From positions 32,508-96,507 of the forward strand of contig JAHEBW010000004.1 in the NCBI GenBank assembly GCA_024642065.1: DNA of 64,000 nt. Reading direction: 5' to 3'. Both the position numbers and the translations under genes were made by a program. Of this stretch, positions 37,810-47,903 are shown in pieces (the stretch's first letter is position 1; every line of letters starts with the position of its first letter). The notes under the pieces are model-generated. The model was not told the origin of the DNA, made no database searches, and was given only the letters and a program-made list of their open reading frames with translations. Source of the stretch: Polynucleobacter sp. (GTDB taxonomy: Bacteria > Pseudomonadota > Gammaproteobacteria > Burkholderiales > Burkholderiaceae).

Positions 37810-38226
37810 TTATGGCCAGACTAATCTAGGCGCATGGCCTGTTTCTATCAAAATAAATGCATTTTGCTGGAATTGCCTGCCTAAAGCTTCTGCTTCATCC
37901 ATAGTTATTCCAAGAATGAAATAGCTTTCTTCCTTCCAAGCGCCCTTCGGATCTGAACCTGCTGCTGGGAGAAAGGGGAGTTTCCTTTCATTAAGTGAAA
38001 ACTTCAAATCTTCCATCGCACCATGGTTTTCATCATGGCCATGTTTTATTCCTTTTGGATTACAGGCTGTTATCAATGCGGCTGTTTCAACTGCCTCATC
38101 AACCAATAGCTTCTCTAAACCCTGGTTCAACTCACCAATCCTAAAAGCAATTGGAGGAGAGATCAAAACCTCATATTTCGCATTTTGGTAGATATCTGAA
38201 AACTCCAGATATATCTTATTTAACAT
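37810..38226 (-). CDS. DUF3293 domain protein
   Basis: 138 aa. Features fit DUF3293: AALITACNPKG near 50, then a middle stretch rich in acidic residues and FLPAAGSDPKGAWKEESYFILGIT, ending NAFILIETGHAPRLVW. The family is small, soluble and of unknown function. It is followed on the same strand by gloA, with a 45-bp gap. Confidence 0.75.
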   Translation of the reverse strand: MLNKIYLEFSDIYQNAKYEVLISPPIAFRIGELNQGLEKLLVDEAVETAALITACNPKGIKHGHDENHGAMEDLKFSLNERKLPFLPAAGSDPKGAWKEESYFILGITMDEAEALGRQFQQNAFILIETGHAPRLVWP

Positions 38227-38244
38227 AATAATGATTATGCGACA

Positions 38245-38958
38245 TTATTGTTTGGGAGAGTAAGGCTTTCCATAAAGCTTGAGCCAACGAGATTTAAGCC
38301 CATCAGCTATCTCAGTCTGGTTATTAGCCAAAGCAAAATCAATCACTGATAAATTCAACTGATTCGTATTGGAAATATTGGCACCACGATCAATGAGTAA
38401 CTTCACAATCTGAATATGCCCACCTCGGGCCGCCATCATTAAGGCTGTTGTTCCGTTGGGACTCTCAGGATCTACGTAGGCACCGTTATCCAATAAAAAT
38501 CTAACGATCTCTAGATGACCATTGGTAGACGCGTAATGAAGCGCGGACCAGCCTGGATGATTGACTTCAACTGAACGTTGAGTGACCAAGTAAGTCACCA
38601 AATCGTACGAACCGTTGTAAGCAGCCATCATTAAAGGTGTTTCACCAGCTAAATTAGGACGCTCAAGGTCAATGGATGGTGAATTTATCAACAATTTGGC
38701 TACATCTGTAGATTTCTCAGAAATTGCCAGCGCTAGAGCTGAATTGCCTCTGTTATCTGACACATTAGGGCTCATACCACTATCCAGAGCCTTTTTAACG
38801 CCACGAGCATTGTTCAGCTTAACGTCTCTAATGAAATCATCCATTAGATATTGCTGATCTTGGCTTATCTGAGCAGAAACCAAACTTGATGATGATAAGG
38901 TAAAAATAAAAGCAATAAATACGCTTAAAAAACATCTATTTAGGGGTGTTATATACAT
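38245..38958 (-). CDS. Exported ankyrin-repeat protein
   Basis: 237 aa. It begins with a probable signal peptide (about 1-29, ...SSSLVSAQ). Five or six ankyrin repeats follow (for example RGNSALALAISEKSTDVAKLLI, LAGETPLMMAAYNGSYDLVTYLV, NGTTALMMAARGGHIQIVKLLID). Likely a periplasmic protein-interaction scaffold; partner unknown. It lies downstream of tatD on the same strand, perhaps as the last gene of the mltG-tmk-holB-tatD run. Confidence 0.85.
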   Translation of the reverse strand: MYITPLNRCFLSVFIAFIFTLSSSSLVSAQISQDQQYLMDDFIRDVKLNNARGVKKALDSGMSPNVSDNRGNSALALAISEKSTDVAKLLINSPSIDLERPNLAGETPLMMAAYNGSYDLVTYLVTQRSVEVNHPGWSALHYASTNGHLEIVRFLLDNGAYVDPESPNGTTALMMAARGGHIQIVKLLIDRGANISNTNQLNLSVIDFALANNQTEIADGLKSRWLKLYGKPYSPKQ

Positions 38959-38981
38959 TAATTTCTAGATGAATGGAAATG

Positions 38982-39761
38982 TTAAATAGGGGCTTTAAAT
39001 AAGGTTTTGAAGTTCTCAGTGGTGTGTTTTGCAACAGTTTCAACAGGCACCCCCTTCAAATCAGCAATAAATTGACCCACATGGGCAACCCAAGCTGGTT
39101 CATTGGTTTTGCCTCTATTTGGGATGGGTGCAAGAAATGGAGAATCAGTTTCAATCAGCATTCTCTCTAAGGGCACTTGTTGACAAGTGGCTTGCAAATC
39201 TTTGGCGCTTTTAAAGGTCACTATGCCGGAGAATGAGATATAGAATCCTAAGTCCATAGCGGCCTGAGCAACCTCCCAGCTTTCGGTAAAGCAATGCATG
39301 ACCCCTGCTACTTTGCTGGCACCCTCTTCCTTCATGATCTTAATCGTATCTTCAGATGCTGAGCGGGTATGAATGATCAAGGGCTTATTTGCTCTAATTG
39401 CCGCACGAATATGGGTTCTAAAACGATCTCTTTGCCATTCCATATCGGCATAAGTTTTATCGCCCATACGGTAATAATCCAGGCCTGTTTCGCCAATAGC
39501 CAAAACCTTGGGATGCTTAGCTAACTCTACCAACTGATCCTCTGTGGGCTCAGGTGTATCCTCATAGTCAGGATGAGTACCCACCGTTGCAAATAACTGC
39601 TCATGTGATACAGCTAATGCAAGCACCTTAGGAAAGTCAGGCATATCGACAGAAATACACATCGCATTTTGGACCTTAGCTTCTTTCATGCGAGCCAAGA
39701 TATCCGGCAGATGGTCGGCATATTCAGGGAAGTCTAAATGGCAATGTGAGTCTACAAACAT
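38982..39761 (-). CDS. tatD: TatD-family metal-dependent hydrolase
   Basis: TIM-barrel hydrolase of the TatD DNase family. The 259-aa product opens MFVDSHCHLDF (metal-binding HxH) and contains GETGLDYYR, KPLIIHTRSASEDT, GVMHCFTESWEVA and LIETDSPFLAP, the family metal ligands. It is 15 nt downstream of holB. The family includes 3'-5' DNases, but the in vivo substrate is uncertain; it is not part of Tat export. Confidence 0.93.
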   Translation of the reverse strand: MFVDSHCHLDFPEYADHLPDILARMKEAKVQNAMCISVDMPDFPKVLALAVSHEQLFATVGTHPDYEDTPEPTEDQLVELAKHPKVLAIGETGLDYYRMGDKTYADMEWQRDRFRTHIRAAIRANKPLIIHTRSASEDTIKIMKEEGASKVAGVMHCFTESWEVAQAAMDLGFYISFSGIVTFKSAKDLQATCQQVPLERMLIETDSPFLAPIPNRGKTNEPAWVAHVGQFIADLKGVPVETVAKHTTENFKTLFKAPI

Positions 39762-39776
39762 CCAGCGTATTCCTTT

Positions 39777-40883
39777 TTAATCTTTAAATATCTCTTGATA
39801 TCTAATCAATAAAGCTTCGATCTGAAGTCTATTGGCTAATGCATGAAGTTCATGGCGACGCGCATCTAAGAGTGCTTTCCAGAAATCAGATAATTTATTG
39901 GAGCGAGCTGACTGAGCGCAACGCTGTAATTCTGCTTGTTTAGAGGGGTAATAACGAACAAGGTTTGCCTGTTGAACGCTTAAAAGATCAGCTATCCATC
40001 TCTCCAAAATCACCAACAATTCTGGCATAGGGGCTTTGTGAATGAGCTCTGCAGCCACTAACCAATTGATCTGCCCACCCTCTGATAAAGCTTTTAGTAA
40101 AGGTTCGACAAGGGCTCCTGCACCCTCCTCACCAGAACCTAGAAGGTAATCTCTAGCATCCATGACCGCACCACCAGCTTCACTCAAAGCGCGCTCAACT
40201 TGAGCTCGATCGACTTTAATGCCCGCCATGCTTAATTCTTGCACTAACCAAGTTAAAGACTGCTCTTGGCTAGGTCTTGGCAAAGCTAATAATCGACAAC
40301 GTGAACGTATGGTTGGAAGAACACGATCAAGACGATCACTCACCAAAATAAACAAAGTACTTTCTGGAGGCTCTTCTAATGTTTTTAATAGAGTATTCGC
40401 TGAAACAGCTTGCAAAGACTCCACTGGGTTTAATAAAACGACTCGTTGACGACCTCTGTGCGGAGCCGTATTGATGCCCTCTAATGCTTCTCGAACTTGA
40501 TCAACCTTAATAAAAGAGCTGGCTTTTTTATCCGCTTTTTCAGCATCGTCATCTGTCTTTTTCTTGCCCTTTTTAGGCTTATCTTCAGCCCCCTCTGCCC
40601 CATCCATAGCTTCATGAGGGAGTAATTGAGCTTGATCCTCTGGAACGATCCCTAAAAAATCAGGATGATTGCCCGTATCAAACCAATGACAGGCTTCACA
40701 AGAACAACAAGGCTTGATATTTGAATCTGACTCACAAACAAGGGCTTTGGCCAAGCGAAGTGCAAAGTCGAACTTTCCAATACCCGTTTGACCATGAATC
40801 AAAATGGCATGAGGCATCTTGTCAAAATTCAATTCTGACCAAGCTTGCGTGAACCAAGGGTATAGCCCTTTATCGATAGCCAT
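39777..40883 (-). CDS. holB: DNA polymerase III delta-prime subunit
   Basis: Clamp-loader subunit. The 368-aa product has a Walker A-like HGQTGIGKFDFA, a zinc module CCSCEACHWF and sensor-region DRVLPTIRSRCRLL. Between them (about 90-117) lies a Lys/Asp-rich low-complexity insertion (KPKKGKKKTDDDAEKADKK) not usual in this subunit. The order mltG-tmk-holB-tatD is the conserved proteobacterial arrangement (pilZ missing here). Confidence 0.92.
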   Translation of the reverse strand: MAIDKGLYPWFTQAWSELNFDKMPHAILIHGQTGIGKFDFALRLAKALVCESDSNIKPCCSCEACHWFDTGNHPDFLGIVPEDQAQLLPHEAMDGAEGAEDKPKKGKKKTDDDAEKADKKASSFIKVDQVREALEGINTAPHRGRQRVVLLNPVESLQAVSANTLLKTLEEPPESTLFILVSDRLDRVLPTIRSRCRLLALPRPSQEQSLTWLVQELSMAGIKVDRAQVERALSEAGGAVMDARDYLLGSGEEGAGALVEPLLKALSEGGQINWLVAAELIHKAPMPELLVILERWIADLLSVQQANLVRYYPSKQAELQRCAQSARSNKLSDFWKALLDARRHELHALANRLQIEALLIRYQEIFKD

Positions 40884-40936
40884 TATTTATATGCTGCGTA
40901 ATAGTTAAAATTAATCATTGATATTTTTATTAAATA

Positions 40937-41608
40937 TCATATAGATAGAGATATTTCTTTAAGTTTTTTCCAGATAATTTCTCTGCTTTGGCTGGCGTCA
41001 ATAATACGGAATCTAGCGGCATCATCCTGCGCGCGCCTGAGATATTCCTGTCTTACTTTTTCAAAGAAATCCGTATTCAACTGCTCAAATTTATCTGGGT
41101 CACGAGCAGCACTTCTTCTCGCTTCTGCCGTTGCACTTGGTAAATCAAATAGAAATGTCAGATCCGGCTGGAGAACATACCTCTGCTCTACCCCATTCGA
41201 TTGAAGACGCATTTGTACCCAAACCTCTAATTCATAAAGTTTGGCTAAATCTAAGCCACGACCACCACCTTGGTAGGCAAAACTCGCATCAGTAAAACGA
41301 TCAGAAATGACAATCTTTCCTGACTGTAAAGCAGGCTCAATCACAGTAGCCAGGTGCTCACGGCGTGCCGCGAACATCAACAATGCCTCTGTTTCTAGGT
41401 GCATAGGATGGTGCAATAGGATGTCTCTGAGCTTCTCTCCCAATTCAGTGCCACCAGGCTCGCGGGTCAAAACTACCTCTTTATTTGGAAAACGCAGGGC
41501 TAGTTCATCAGCAAAAGCTTGAATATGAGTACTTTTGCCAGCGCCATCTATCCCTTCAAAGGATATAAAAAAGCCAGGCTTGTTTGCTGATTGAGCCAAA
41601 AGAGACAT
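40937..41608 (-). CDS. tmk: Thymidylate kinase
   Basis: Phosphorylates dTMP to dTDP. The 223-aa product has the P-loop [12 protein letters not shown] (about 18-29), the [15 protein letters not shown] motif (about 48-62), [18 protein letters not shown] and a LID region [14 protein letters not shown]. It lies 11 nt downstream of mltG and shares the minus-strand operon leading to holB. Confidence 0.96.
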   Translation of the reverse strand: MSLLAQSANKPGFFISFEGIDGAGKSTHIQAFADELALRFPNKEVVLTREPGGTELGEKLRDILLHHPMHLETEALLMFAARREHLATVIEPALQSGKIVISDRFTDASFAYQGGGRGLDLAKLYELEVWVQMRLQSNGVEQRYVLQPDLTFLFDLPSATAEARRSAARDPDKFEQLNTDFFEKVRQEYLRRAQDDAARFRIIDASQSREIIWKKLKEISLSI

Positions 41609-41619
41609 AAAAATCCAGA

Positions 41620-42642
41620 TTATTTTTTAAGTTGATACTGTTTAACAGCTTGATTATGCTCTACCAAGGTCTCTGAGAAATGACTTCTGCCATCGCCCTT
41701 GGCTACAAAGAAAATCGCCTTAGATGAAGAAGGCTTGGCTGCAGCCAATAAGGCATCTTTACCTGGCATAGCAATCGGCGTTGGCGGTAAGCCATAACGT
41801 GTATAGGAGTTGTATGGGCCGTCTTTTAAAAGGTCTTTCTTGCGTAAATCACCATCAAAACGATCTCCAAGTCCATAAATAACAGTTGGATCAGTCTGAA
41901 GCTTCATACCTGTCTTTAGACGATTATTAAAAACCGCAGAAACCAAACCCCTATCCTCAGAGTGTCCTGTTTCCTTCTCAACAATCGAAGCCAACTTTAA
42001 TAAATCATAGGGAGTTTTCACAGGTGAATCCTTCTCACGTTGCTCCCAGGCTTCAGTTAGCTTCTTAGACATCGCTTTATAGGCACGTTGGTAGATGAGT
42101 ACATCCGAGTCGCCCGGTTCGTACACATAGGTATCAGGAAAGAATATGCCCTCGGGATGAGACTCCTTAGCTTCTATGGCAGTCAAGATTTGTTTAGCGC
42201 CCCAAGTTTTAGCGTCCTTTTTGAGGTCTTTTTGGGCGTCAACAGCTGCTTTAAATTGCTTGAAAGTCCAACCCTCAACCAAAGTCACACTCAACTTGAC
42301 GCTATCACCACGGCCCATTTTCATCAAAATAGACCCAAGACTTGCTCCTGGTGAAAAGTCATACACACCCGCTTTGAGCTTTTTACCTAAAAAAAGCCCT
42401 CGAGTGATGAACTGAACCTGCCAGGCTGACGTATCCACACCCTGGGCGACTAACTGCTTGGCGACACTAGAGACATTCGATCCAGGGGCAATCTTGACCC
42501 TGTACTGACTCTCTGCTGTTAGGGGGCTGATAGTTTTGGGAACAGCACTCGCAATAAAAGCCAAGTAAACAAAGACAAAAGCCAATAAGATAATGACTGA
42601 GACAAATAGTTTTAGAAATTGAGGGGTCAATATGCGCTTCAT
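41620..42642 (-). CDS. mltG: Endolytic transglycosylase MltG
   Basis: Membrane-anchored YceG-like enzyme that cleaves nascent peptidoglycan and limits strand length. The ATG at 42642 ([10 protein letters not shown]) gives 340 aa with one N-terminal membrane anchor (about 8-30). An earlier start would overlap ygfZ and add unlikely residues. Family motifs include [20 protein letters not shown] (catalytic Glu), [39 protein letters not shown] and the closing [14 protein letters not shown]. Divergent from ygfZ. Confidence 0.95.
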   Translation of the reverse strand: MKRILTPQFLKLFVSVIILLAFVFVYLAFIASAVPKTISPLTAESQYRVKIAPGSNVSSVAKQLVAQGVDTSAWQVQFITRGLFLGKKLKAGVYDFSPGASLGSILMKMGRGDSVKLSVTLVEGWTFKQFKAAVDAQKDLKKDAKTWGAKQILTAIEAKESHPEGIFFPDTYVYEPGDSDVLIYQRAYKAMSKKLTEAWEQREKDSPVKTPYDLLKLASIVEKETGHSEDRGLVSAVFNNRLKTGMKLQTDPTVIYGLGDRFDGDLRKKDLLKDGPYNSYTRYGLPPTPIAMPGKDALLAAAKPSSSKAIFFVAKGDGRSHFSETLVEHNQAVKQYQLKK

Positions 42643-42695
42643 CCTTCTATGATAAAAGCTTATTGAAGAAATCACTGAAAAACTAAACTGAAAAT

Positions 42696-43724
42696 ATGTT
42701 GCCATCACCAATTAAAGAATTAGTCCCTTTATCTGACTGGTCAGTCATCACCGTGACGGGGCCTGACGCAACTGACTTTTTACAAAGCCAGCTCACCAAT
42801 AGCGTCAAATCGATGAAAAGTACTCCAGCAGGACAAATTGCCTCGCTTGAGCAAGGTAGCCGCTTTTCTGGCTACTGCTCTGCCAAGGGCCGTCTGATGG
42901 CCTCTTTTTGGATGAGCCGCTATGAGGTAGCCACAGATACTGGTGAAACAGTTCCACAATTTCAATTGGCCATATCCAAAGATCTAGCCGCGCAAACTGC
43001 CAAACGTCTAGGCATGTTTGTTTTGAGGGCCAAGGTCAAAGTCATCGACCAAACAGATCAACTACTCAGTTTTGCATACATCCATGAGAGTCTAGCTGGT
43101 GTGACAGATGTAACACTGCAAGTATTACAAAGTATCGAAGGGATTCGCTTGGAAGAACTTCCTCCAGTGCATCTAAAGGATCGATTGATCCATCGTCATC
43201 TGATGACGATTCCAAAAGATATGAATAGCGCTCTAGTAGCTTTAGAGACCTTGATGACTGAGCATCAGTTAACCCCCAATCATCCGAATGCTAATTTCTG
43301 GGAATGGTTAGAGGTGCAGAGTGCTATCCCACGAGTTAGCTTGAACACCTTTGAACAATTTGTTCCTCAAATGATCAATATGGAATCTCTGAAAGGCATC
43401 GATTTCCAAAAGGGTTGTTACCCTGGTCAAGAAGTGGTTGCCAGAAGTCAGTATCGTGGCACTATCAAAAGAAGACTGCAATTGGCATCAATCAATTCTT
43501 CCGAGGCCCCTGCTCCTGGTACAGAAATATTTCATAGTGCTGATCCTGAGCAACCATGTGGCATGGTTGTGATGGCTGCACACAACCCCTCTATATCTGA
43601 TGAAATCACCTTGCAAGTTGAATGTAAATTGGAAGCCTTGCAAAGTGGCAGCATCCATCTCAAAAGCATCCAAGGGCCTGAACTTCGCTTTGAAGCTTTG
43701 CCCTATCCACTAATCGAAATCTAA
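42696..43724 (+). CDS. ygfZ: Folate-binding Fe-S repair protein YgfZ
   Basis: Tetrahydrofolate-dependent protein that helps synthesis or repair of some iron-sulfur enzymes. The 342-aa product ends its aminomethyltransferase-like fold with KGCYPGQEVVARSQYRG (about 234-250), the YgfZ signature with its key Cys. Divergent from mltG (53-bp gap) and followed 6 nt later by the NRDE-family gene. Confidence 0.93.
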   Translation: MLPSPIKELVPLSDWSVITVTGPDATDFLQSQLTNSVKSMKSTPAGQIASLEQGSRFSGYCSAKGRLMASFWMSRYEVATDTGETVPQFQLAISKDLAAQTAKRLGMFVLRAKVKVIDQTDQLLSFAYIHESLAGVTDVTLQVLQSIEGIRLEELPPVHLKDRLIHRHLMTIPKDMNSALVALETLMTEHQLTPNHPNANFWEWLEVQSAIPRVSLNTFEQFVPQMINMESLKGIDFQKGCYPGQEVVARSQYRGTIKRRLQLASINSSEAPAPGTEIFHSADPEQPCGMVVMAAHNPSISDEITLQVECKLEALQSGSIHLKSIQGPELRFEALPYPLIEI

Positions 43725-43730
43725 ACATCG

Positions 43731-44582
43731 ATGTGTTTGATCTTAACTGCTTGGCAATCTCACCCAGACTATCCGCTGGTGGTGCTTGCTAATCGGGATG
43801 AGTTCTATGAAAGACCGACCGACCCCATGCATTGGTGGGATGATCAACCTCACGTATTGGCAGGTAGAGATCGCGCTGATGTGAATGGCTCTTCGGGTAC
43901 TTGGATGGGTCTGAGCAAAACTGGCAAATTTGCTGCACTGACAAACGTCAGAGCACCGAGTGAGAAAAATCCTGAGTCACGGACACGTGGCGAGATTTCA
44001 GCAAAATATTTGGCGTCTTCTCATAGCCCAGCCAGCTTTATTCAGGAACATGAGAAAACTTTTCATCGCTACAACGGCTTTAATCTTTTAGCTGCTGACC
44101 TATCGCTCTCTCAACCACAACTGGTTTGGCTCAGCAACAGAGTACTAATGGGATCGAGCATAAGACCTCGAAAAGTGATGAATCCTCAAGAATTAAAACC
44201 TGGTGTCTACGGTTTATCGAATGCCATGCTCGATAGCCCATGGCCTAAGGTTCAGCATCGCGTGGGCGCCTTTGCACAAATCCTTGCCATGGATACTGGG
44301 CAATTTAAAAAGGCCGAACAATATATGCGGATCATGGAAGATGCGACTCAGGCGCCGGATGAATACCTTCCCAAAACCGGAGTTTCCTACGAGTGGGAAA
44401 AAGCTCTCTCTTCAGCATTTATTAAAACTGAACACTATGGCACGCGCTCCAGCTCACTCATCAGAGTTCGACGTGATGGTCACTTTGAAGTTGTAGAGAA
44501 ACGATTTGATGCTGAAAAAGAACTAGATACTCAGCAATTTGAAGGACAGCTAGAAAAGTTCACCTCTCTAAAACCGGAGTGA
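43731..44582 (+). CDS. NRDE (TANGO2-like) family protein
   Basis: 283 aa. It starts MCLILTAWQSHPDYPLVVLANRDEFYERPT, the NRDE signature, then WWDDQPHVLAGRD and GTWMGLSKTGKFAALTNVRAP. The N-terminal Cys hints at an Ntn-hydrolase-like fold. Bacterial function is not established; TANGO2 homologues have been linked to heme or acyl-CoA handling. It follows ygfZ closely and is probably in the same transcript. Confidence 0.88.
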   Translation: MCLILTAWQSHPDYPLVVLANRDEFYERPTDPMHWWDDQPHVLAGRDRADVNGSSGTWMGLSKTGKFAALTNVRAPSEKNPESRTRGEISAKYLASSHSPASFIQEHEKTFHRYNGFNLLAADLSLSQPQLVWLSNRVLMGSSIRPRKVMNPQELKPGVYGLSNAMLDSPWPKVQHRVGAFAQILAMDTGQFKKAEQYMRIMEDATQAPDEYLPKTGVSYEWEKALSSAFIKTEHYGTRSSSLIRVRRDGHFEVVEKRFDAEKELDTQQFEGQLEKFTSLKPE

Positions 44583-44613
44583 ATCCATCCTAGTGCTACA
44601 AGCTTTTTTTGAA

Positions 44614-45054
44614 TCAGCCTTTTGTTGATGATTTTCTTGCCGGCAATACTTTGAAATATTTAAAAGTAGCGCTACCCATACAACAAACAGCATTGCCTTC
44701 ATCGTAGAGCTTCGCTTCGACAAAAGCCAAAGTTGGGGTCGCATGAACTGTTCTTGCAGCGACACGGACAACCCCTTTAGCAGCTTGCATGAAATTGGTC
44801 TTTAATTCGATTGTCACCACACCGCGTCCAGCACTATCTGCAGCTCTAGCAGCAATCGCCATTCCCACATCCATCAATGTCAGAAGCACTCCACCGTGGG
44901 CGACTTCCCAACTATTGTTATGCTCCGGCTTCAAGGAAAGAACAACCTCCCCCTCACCTAAATCGGCACGCAAACAACGTACCCCCAATAATTTCAAAAA
45001 GGGCACGTCTAACTCGACACCTAAATCTTTTAATTGTTTTTGATCCATAGCCAT
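44614..45054 (-). CDS. Hot-dog fold thioesterase, PaaI-like
   Basis: 146 aa. The core AHGGVLLTLMDVGMAIAAR (about 52-70) is the PaaI/YdiI-type acyl-CoA thioesterase motif; VTIELKTNFMQAAKGVVRVAARTVH and CCMGSATFKYF follow. Likely hydrolyses an aromatic or medium-chain acyl-CoA; substrate unknown. Convergent with the NRDE gene and divergent from selO. Confidence 0.85.
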   Translation of the reverse strand: MAMDQKQLKDLGVELDVPFLKLLGVRCLRADLGEGEVVLSLKPEHNNSWEVAHGGVLLTLMDVGMAIAARAADSAGRGVVTIELKTNFMQAAKGVVRVAARTVHATPTLAFVEAKLYDEGNAVCCMGSATFKYFKVLPARKSSTKG

Positions 45055-45139
45055 ATCTTAATCGGGGTTATATCTTCTAGATAAGTCTTTTCTGCAAATA
45101 ATTCAGAACACACCTAGAATGAGCCAACTATAAAAAATT

Positions 45140-46585
45140 ATGCCATTCCACCTAGACTCGTTTCACCATCTATCCCAAGCAGAACTTGTTGCACCAAGTC
45201 CTGTGTCAGATCCTTATTGGGTTGGTTTTTCAGACAAAGTGGCTGCCTTATTAAACATAGACACCAATGGTTCTTTGCCAATAGACCCACAATATCTCCA
45301 ACTATTGGCTGGCAATCAGCTGCATATCGGGCAACAGACTTTTCAGCCCTATGCAACAGCCTATAGCGGCCATCAGTTTGGCCAATGGGCTGGTCAGCTA
45401 GGTGATGGTCGAGCCATCTATTTAGGCGATATCAACGGCTATGAAGTTCAACTCAAAGGAGCTGGCCCAACTGCCTATTCTCGTAGAGGTGATGGTCGAG
45501 CAGTATTACGATCATCGATTCGAGAATTCCTTTGCAGTGAAGCCATGCATGCTCTTGGGATCCCAACATCCAGAGCCTTAGCTGTCGTTGGTTCAGATCT
45601 TCCTGTTTTTAGAGAAACACGCGAAACAGCAGCCATTTGCACTCGTGTGGCACCGAGCTTTTTAAGAATTGGCCATATAGAGCATTATGGCCATCAGGAT
45701 ATGCAAAGTGAATTAGAGGCAACATTAGAGTTTCTGATTCAACATCACTACCCAGAATGCCAAAACTCCCCAACGCCTTTCTTAAGCTTGCTAGAGAAAA
45801 TTTGTATTCGTGTAGCCAATACCACCGCCCAATGGCAATCAGTGGGCTTTTGTCATGGCGTATTGAATACGGACAACACCAGCCTCTTAGGTTTGACATT
45901 GGATTACGGACCATTTGGCTTTTTAGATGGCTTTGACATCAACCATATATGTAATCACTCTGATCATGCTGGACGTTATGCCTACCATCGCCAAGGTGAG
46001 ATTCTTCACTGGAACTTGTACTGTCTAGCCAGCGCCATGCTAAGCCCATTACAGAATGAATTAGCTAAAACACAGCAACTCAATGAATCTGAAGCAATTG
46101 AAAGAATCAAAACAGCATTGGCTAGCTACAACCGCCAATACACCCAACAATGGCAGTCCATTTTCAGGAAAAAGCTGGGCTTAAGGAAAGAACTTCCTGA
46201 GGATATTGAGTTATTGGAAAAGCTGATGCAAACGATGCATGAGCATCGGATAGATTTCACTCAATTCTTTAGAGGGCTATCTGAAGGTCAATCTGCTCCA
46301 ATCGAGATGGCCGAGTGGCTCAAGTTATACCAAGATCGCTTATCTGTTGAAGACTTCTGCAAGGATGAGCGCTTACAAAATATGCAATCAGTTAACCCCA
46401 AATACATACTACGTAATCACTTAGCTCAACACGCGATTGAGATGGCTCAGAAAAAGGACTTCTCTGAAGTGGCTAAATTATTAAAAATATTAGAGAACCC
46501 GATTGAGACACAGAATGTGTCAGATGAATATGCTCTTCCGCCATCTCCAGATATGGAGCACATTGCCTTTAGCTGCTCGTCTTAG
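45140..46585 (+). CDS. selO: SelO-family protein AMPylase (YdiU)
   Basis: Pseudokinase-fold enzyme reported to transfer AMP to proteins and affect redox balance. The 481-aa protein includes [84 protein letters not shown] and EHIAFSCSS. It ends without the C-terminal Sec residue of eukaryotic SelO, as in most bacteria. It is followed by msrB, which fits a redox role. Confidence 0.94.
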   Translation: MPFHLDSFHHLSQAELVAPSPVSDPYWVGFSDKVAALLNIDTNGSLPIDPQYLQLLAGNQLHIGQQTFQPYATAYSGHQFGQWAGQLGDGRAIYLGDINGYEVQLKGAGPTAYSRRGDGRAVLRSSIREFLCSEAMHALGIPTSRALAVVGSDLPVFRETRETAAICTRVAPSFLRIGHIEHYGHQDMQSELEATLEFLIQHHYPECQNSPTPFLSLLEKICIRVANTTAQWQSVGFCHGVLNTDNTSLLGLTLDYGPFGFLDGFDINHICNHSDHAGRYAYHRQGEILHWNLYCLASAMLSPLQNELAKTQQLNESEAIERIKTALASYNRQYTQQWQSIFRKKLGLRKELPEDIELLEKLMQTMHEHRIDFTQFFRGLSEGQSAPIEMAEWLKLYQDRLSVEDFCKDERLQNMQSVNPKYILRNHLAQHAIEMAQKKDFSEVAKLLKILENPIETQNVSDEYALPPSPDMEHIAFSCSS

Positions 46586-46647
46586 AAAAGTACAGCTCAA
46601 AACTGCAGACCTCAACAACTATTGAAACTATTGAAAATTCAAACAAG

Positions 46648-47034
46648 ATGAAAAAAACAGATCAAGAATACAAACAAGAACTCAGTGACATTGCTTATCG
46701 AGTCACTCGCCAAGCAGCCACTGAGCGTCCTTTTACTGGCGAATACTGGGATCATTGGGCAAATGGTCAGTATCAATGTATCTGTTGTGGAACTCCCCTA
46801 TTCCAATCAGATACCAAATTCGATGCAGGATGTGGCTGGCCTAGTTACTTCAAACCTCTTGATGATCAGTGTATTGACGAACATAAGGACATGACACACG
46901 GCATGATCAGAACTGAAGTTCGTTGCTCTCAATGCGATGCCCACTTAGGACATGTTTTCGAAGATGGCCCAGCCCCCACTGGGTTGCGTTACTGCATTAA
47001 CTCAGCTTCGTTGAAGTTCAAGGCTGAGAGCTAA
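46648..47034 (+). CDS. msrB: Peptide-methionine (R)-S-oxide reductase MsrB
   Basis: Repairs methionine-R-sulfoxide. The 128-aa product has two zinc CxxC pairs (CICCG and CSQCD), the [11 protein letters not shown] motif and the catalytic [13 protein letters not shown]. There is no signal peptide, so it is cytoplasmic. It lies 62 nt after selO and 42 nt before yciB on the same strand. Confidence 0.97.
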   Translation: MKKTDQEYKQELSDIAYRVTRQAATERPFTGEYWDHWANGQYQCICCGTPLFQSDTKFDAGCGWPSYFKPLDDQCIDEHKDMTHGMIRTEVRCSQCDAHLGHVFEDGPAPTGLRYCINSASLKFKAES

Positions 47035-47076
47035 AATAGCTATACGTATAACGAAATCTACCTATAAAGACATTTC

Positions 47077-47625
47077 ATGAAATTTTTATTTGATTTACTG
47101 CCGGTCATTCTTTTCTTTGTTGCCTTCAAGATGGCTGACATCTATGTGGCCACGGGAGTTGCGATGGCAGCAACTGTTGCCCAAATTATTTGGGTAGCTG
47201 CTAAATACAAAAAAGTAGAACCAATGCAATGGGCCAGCTTAGGCCTAATCATGGTTTTTGGTGGGTTAACCATTGGTTTACAAGATAAGACTTTCATCCA
47301 GTGGAAACCGACGATTCTTTATTGGTTATTTGCAGTTGGTTTGATTGCCAGTGCGGCGATTTGGAAGAAGAATCTCATCCAAGCAGCAATGGCCCATCAA
47401 ATCAGTCTTAAGCCAGGAGTTGGTCAAGAGCTGTGGGTGAAGCTCAACAATGCATGGGCGATCTTTTTTGTGATCATGGGCTTCATTAATCTTTATGTTG
47501 CTTATCAGTTTGATGAAACCACCTGGGTTAACTTTAAGCTCTTTGGTGGCATGGGTATCTTATTTGCCTTCATCATTGCTCAAGGGATTTGGCTCAACCA
47601 ATTTATCGTTCATGAATCTAAGTAA
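47077..47625 (+). CDS. yciB: Inner membrane septation protein A (YciB)
   Basis: Small integral membrane protein of the IspZ/YciB family with a proposed role in cell envelope and division. The 182-aa product starts MKFLFDLLPVILFFVAFK and has about five membrane helices. The family motif NNAWAIFFVIMGFINLYVAY is near residues 128-147. The BolA gene starts 2 nt after its stop. Confidence 0.94.
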   Translation: MKFLFDLLPVILFFVAFKMADIYVATGVAMAATVAQIIWVAAKYKKVEPMQWASLGLIMVFGGLTIGLQDKTFIQWKPTILYWLFAVGLIASAAIWKKNLIQAAMAHQISLKPGVGQELWVKLNNAWAIFFVIMGFINLYVAYQFDETTWVNFKLFGGMGILFAFIIAQGIWLNQFIVHESK

Positions 47626-47627
47626 CT

Positions 47628-47894
47628 ATGACTGATATCAGCACACAAAGAATTACCAAATTTGAAGCAGCTCTCAGAAGTGCTATCAAAGTTGAGTCTT
47701 TAAAGATTGAAGATGAAAGTCATTTGCATGCTGGCCATGCTGGCGCCGAAGGTGGCGCGGGACATTACCGCATCCATATTCAATCAGCATCTTTTAAGGA
47801 TCTAAACCGGGTTCAAAAGCATCGCCTGGTGTATGATGCTTTATCAGCCTGGATGCCCCATGAAATCCATGCATTAGCAATTATTACTAACTAA
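47628..47894 (+). CDS. bolA: BolA-family protein
   Basis: 88 aa, with HAGHAGAEGGAGHYRIHIQSASF and LNRVQKHRLVYDALSAWMPHEIHALAI typical of BolA/IbaG. These proteins pair with monothiol glutaredoxins in iron-sulfur cluster handling and can affect transcription. The conserved HxLVYxAL helix is present. It sits tightly between yciB and a parvulin gene, a common order in Burkholderiaceae. Confidence 0.92.
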   Translation: MTDISTQRITKFEAALRSAIKVESLKIEDESHLHAGHAGAEGGAGHYRIHIQSASFKDLNRVQKHRLVYDALSAWMPHEIHALAIITN

Positions 47895-47903
47895 ATAATC
47901 ACT

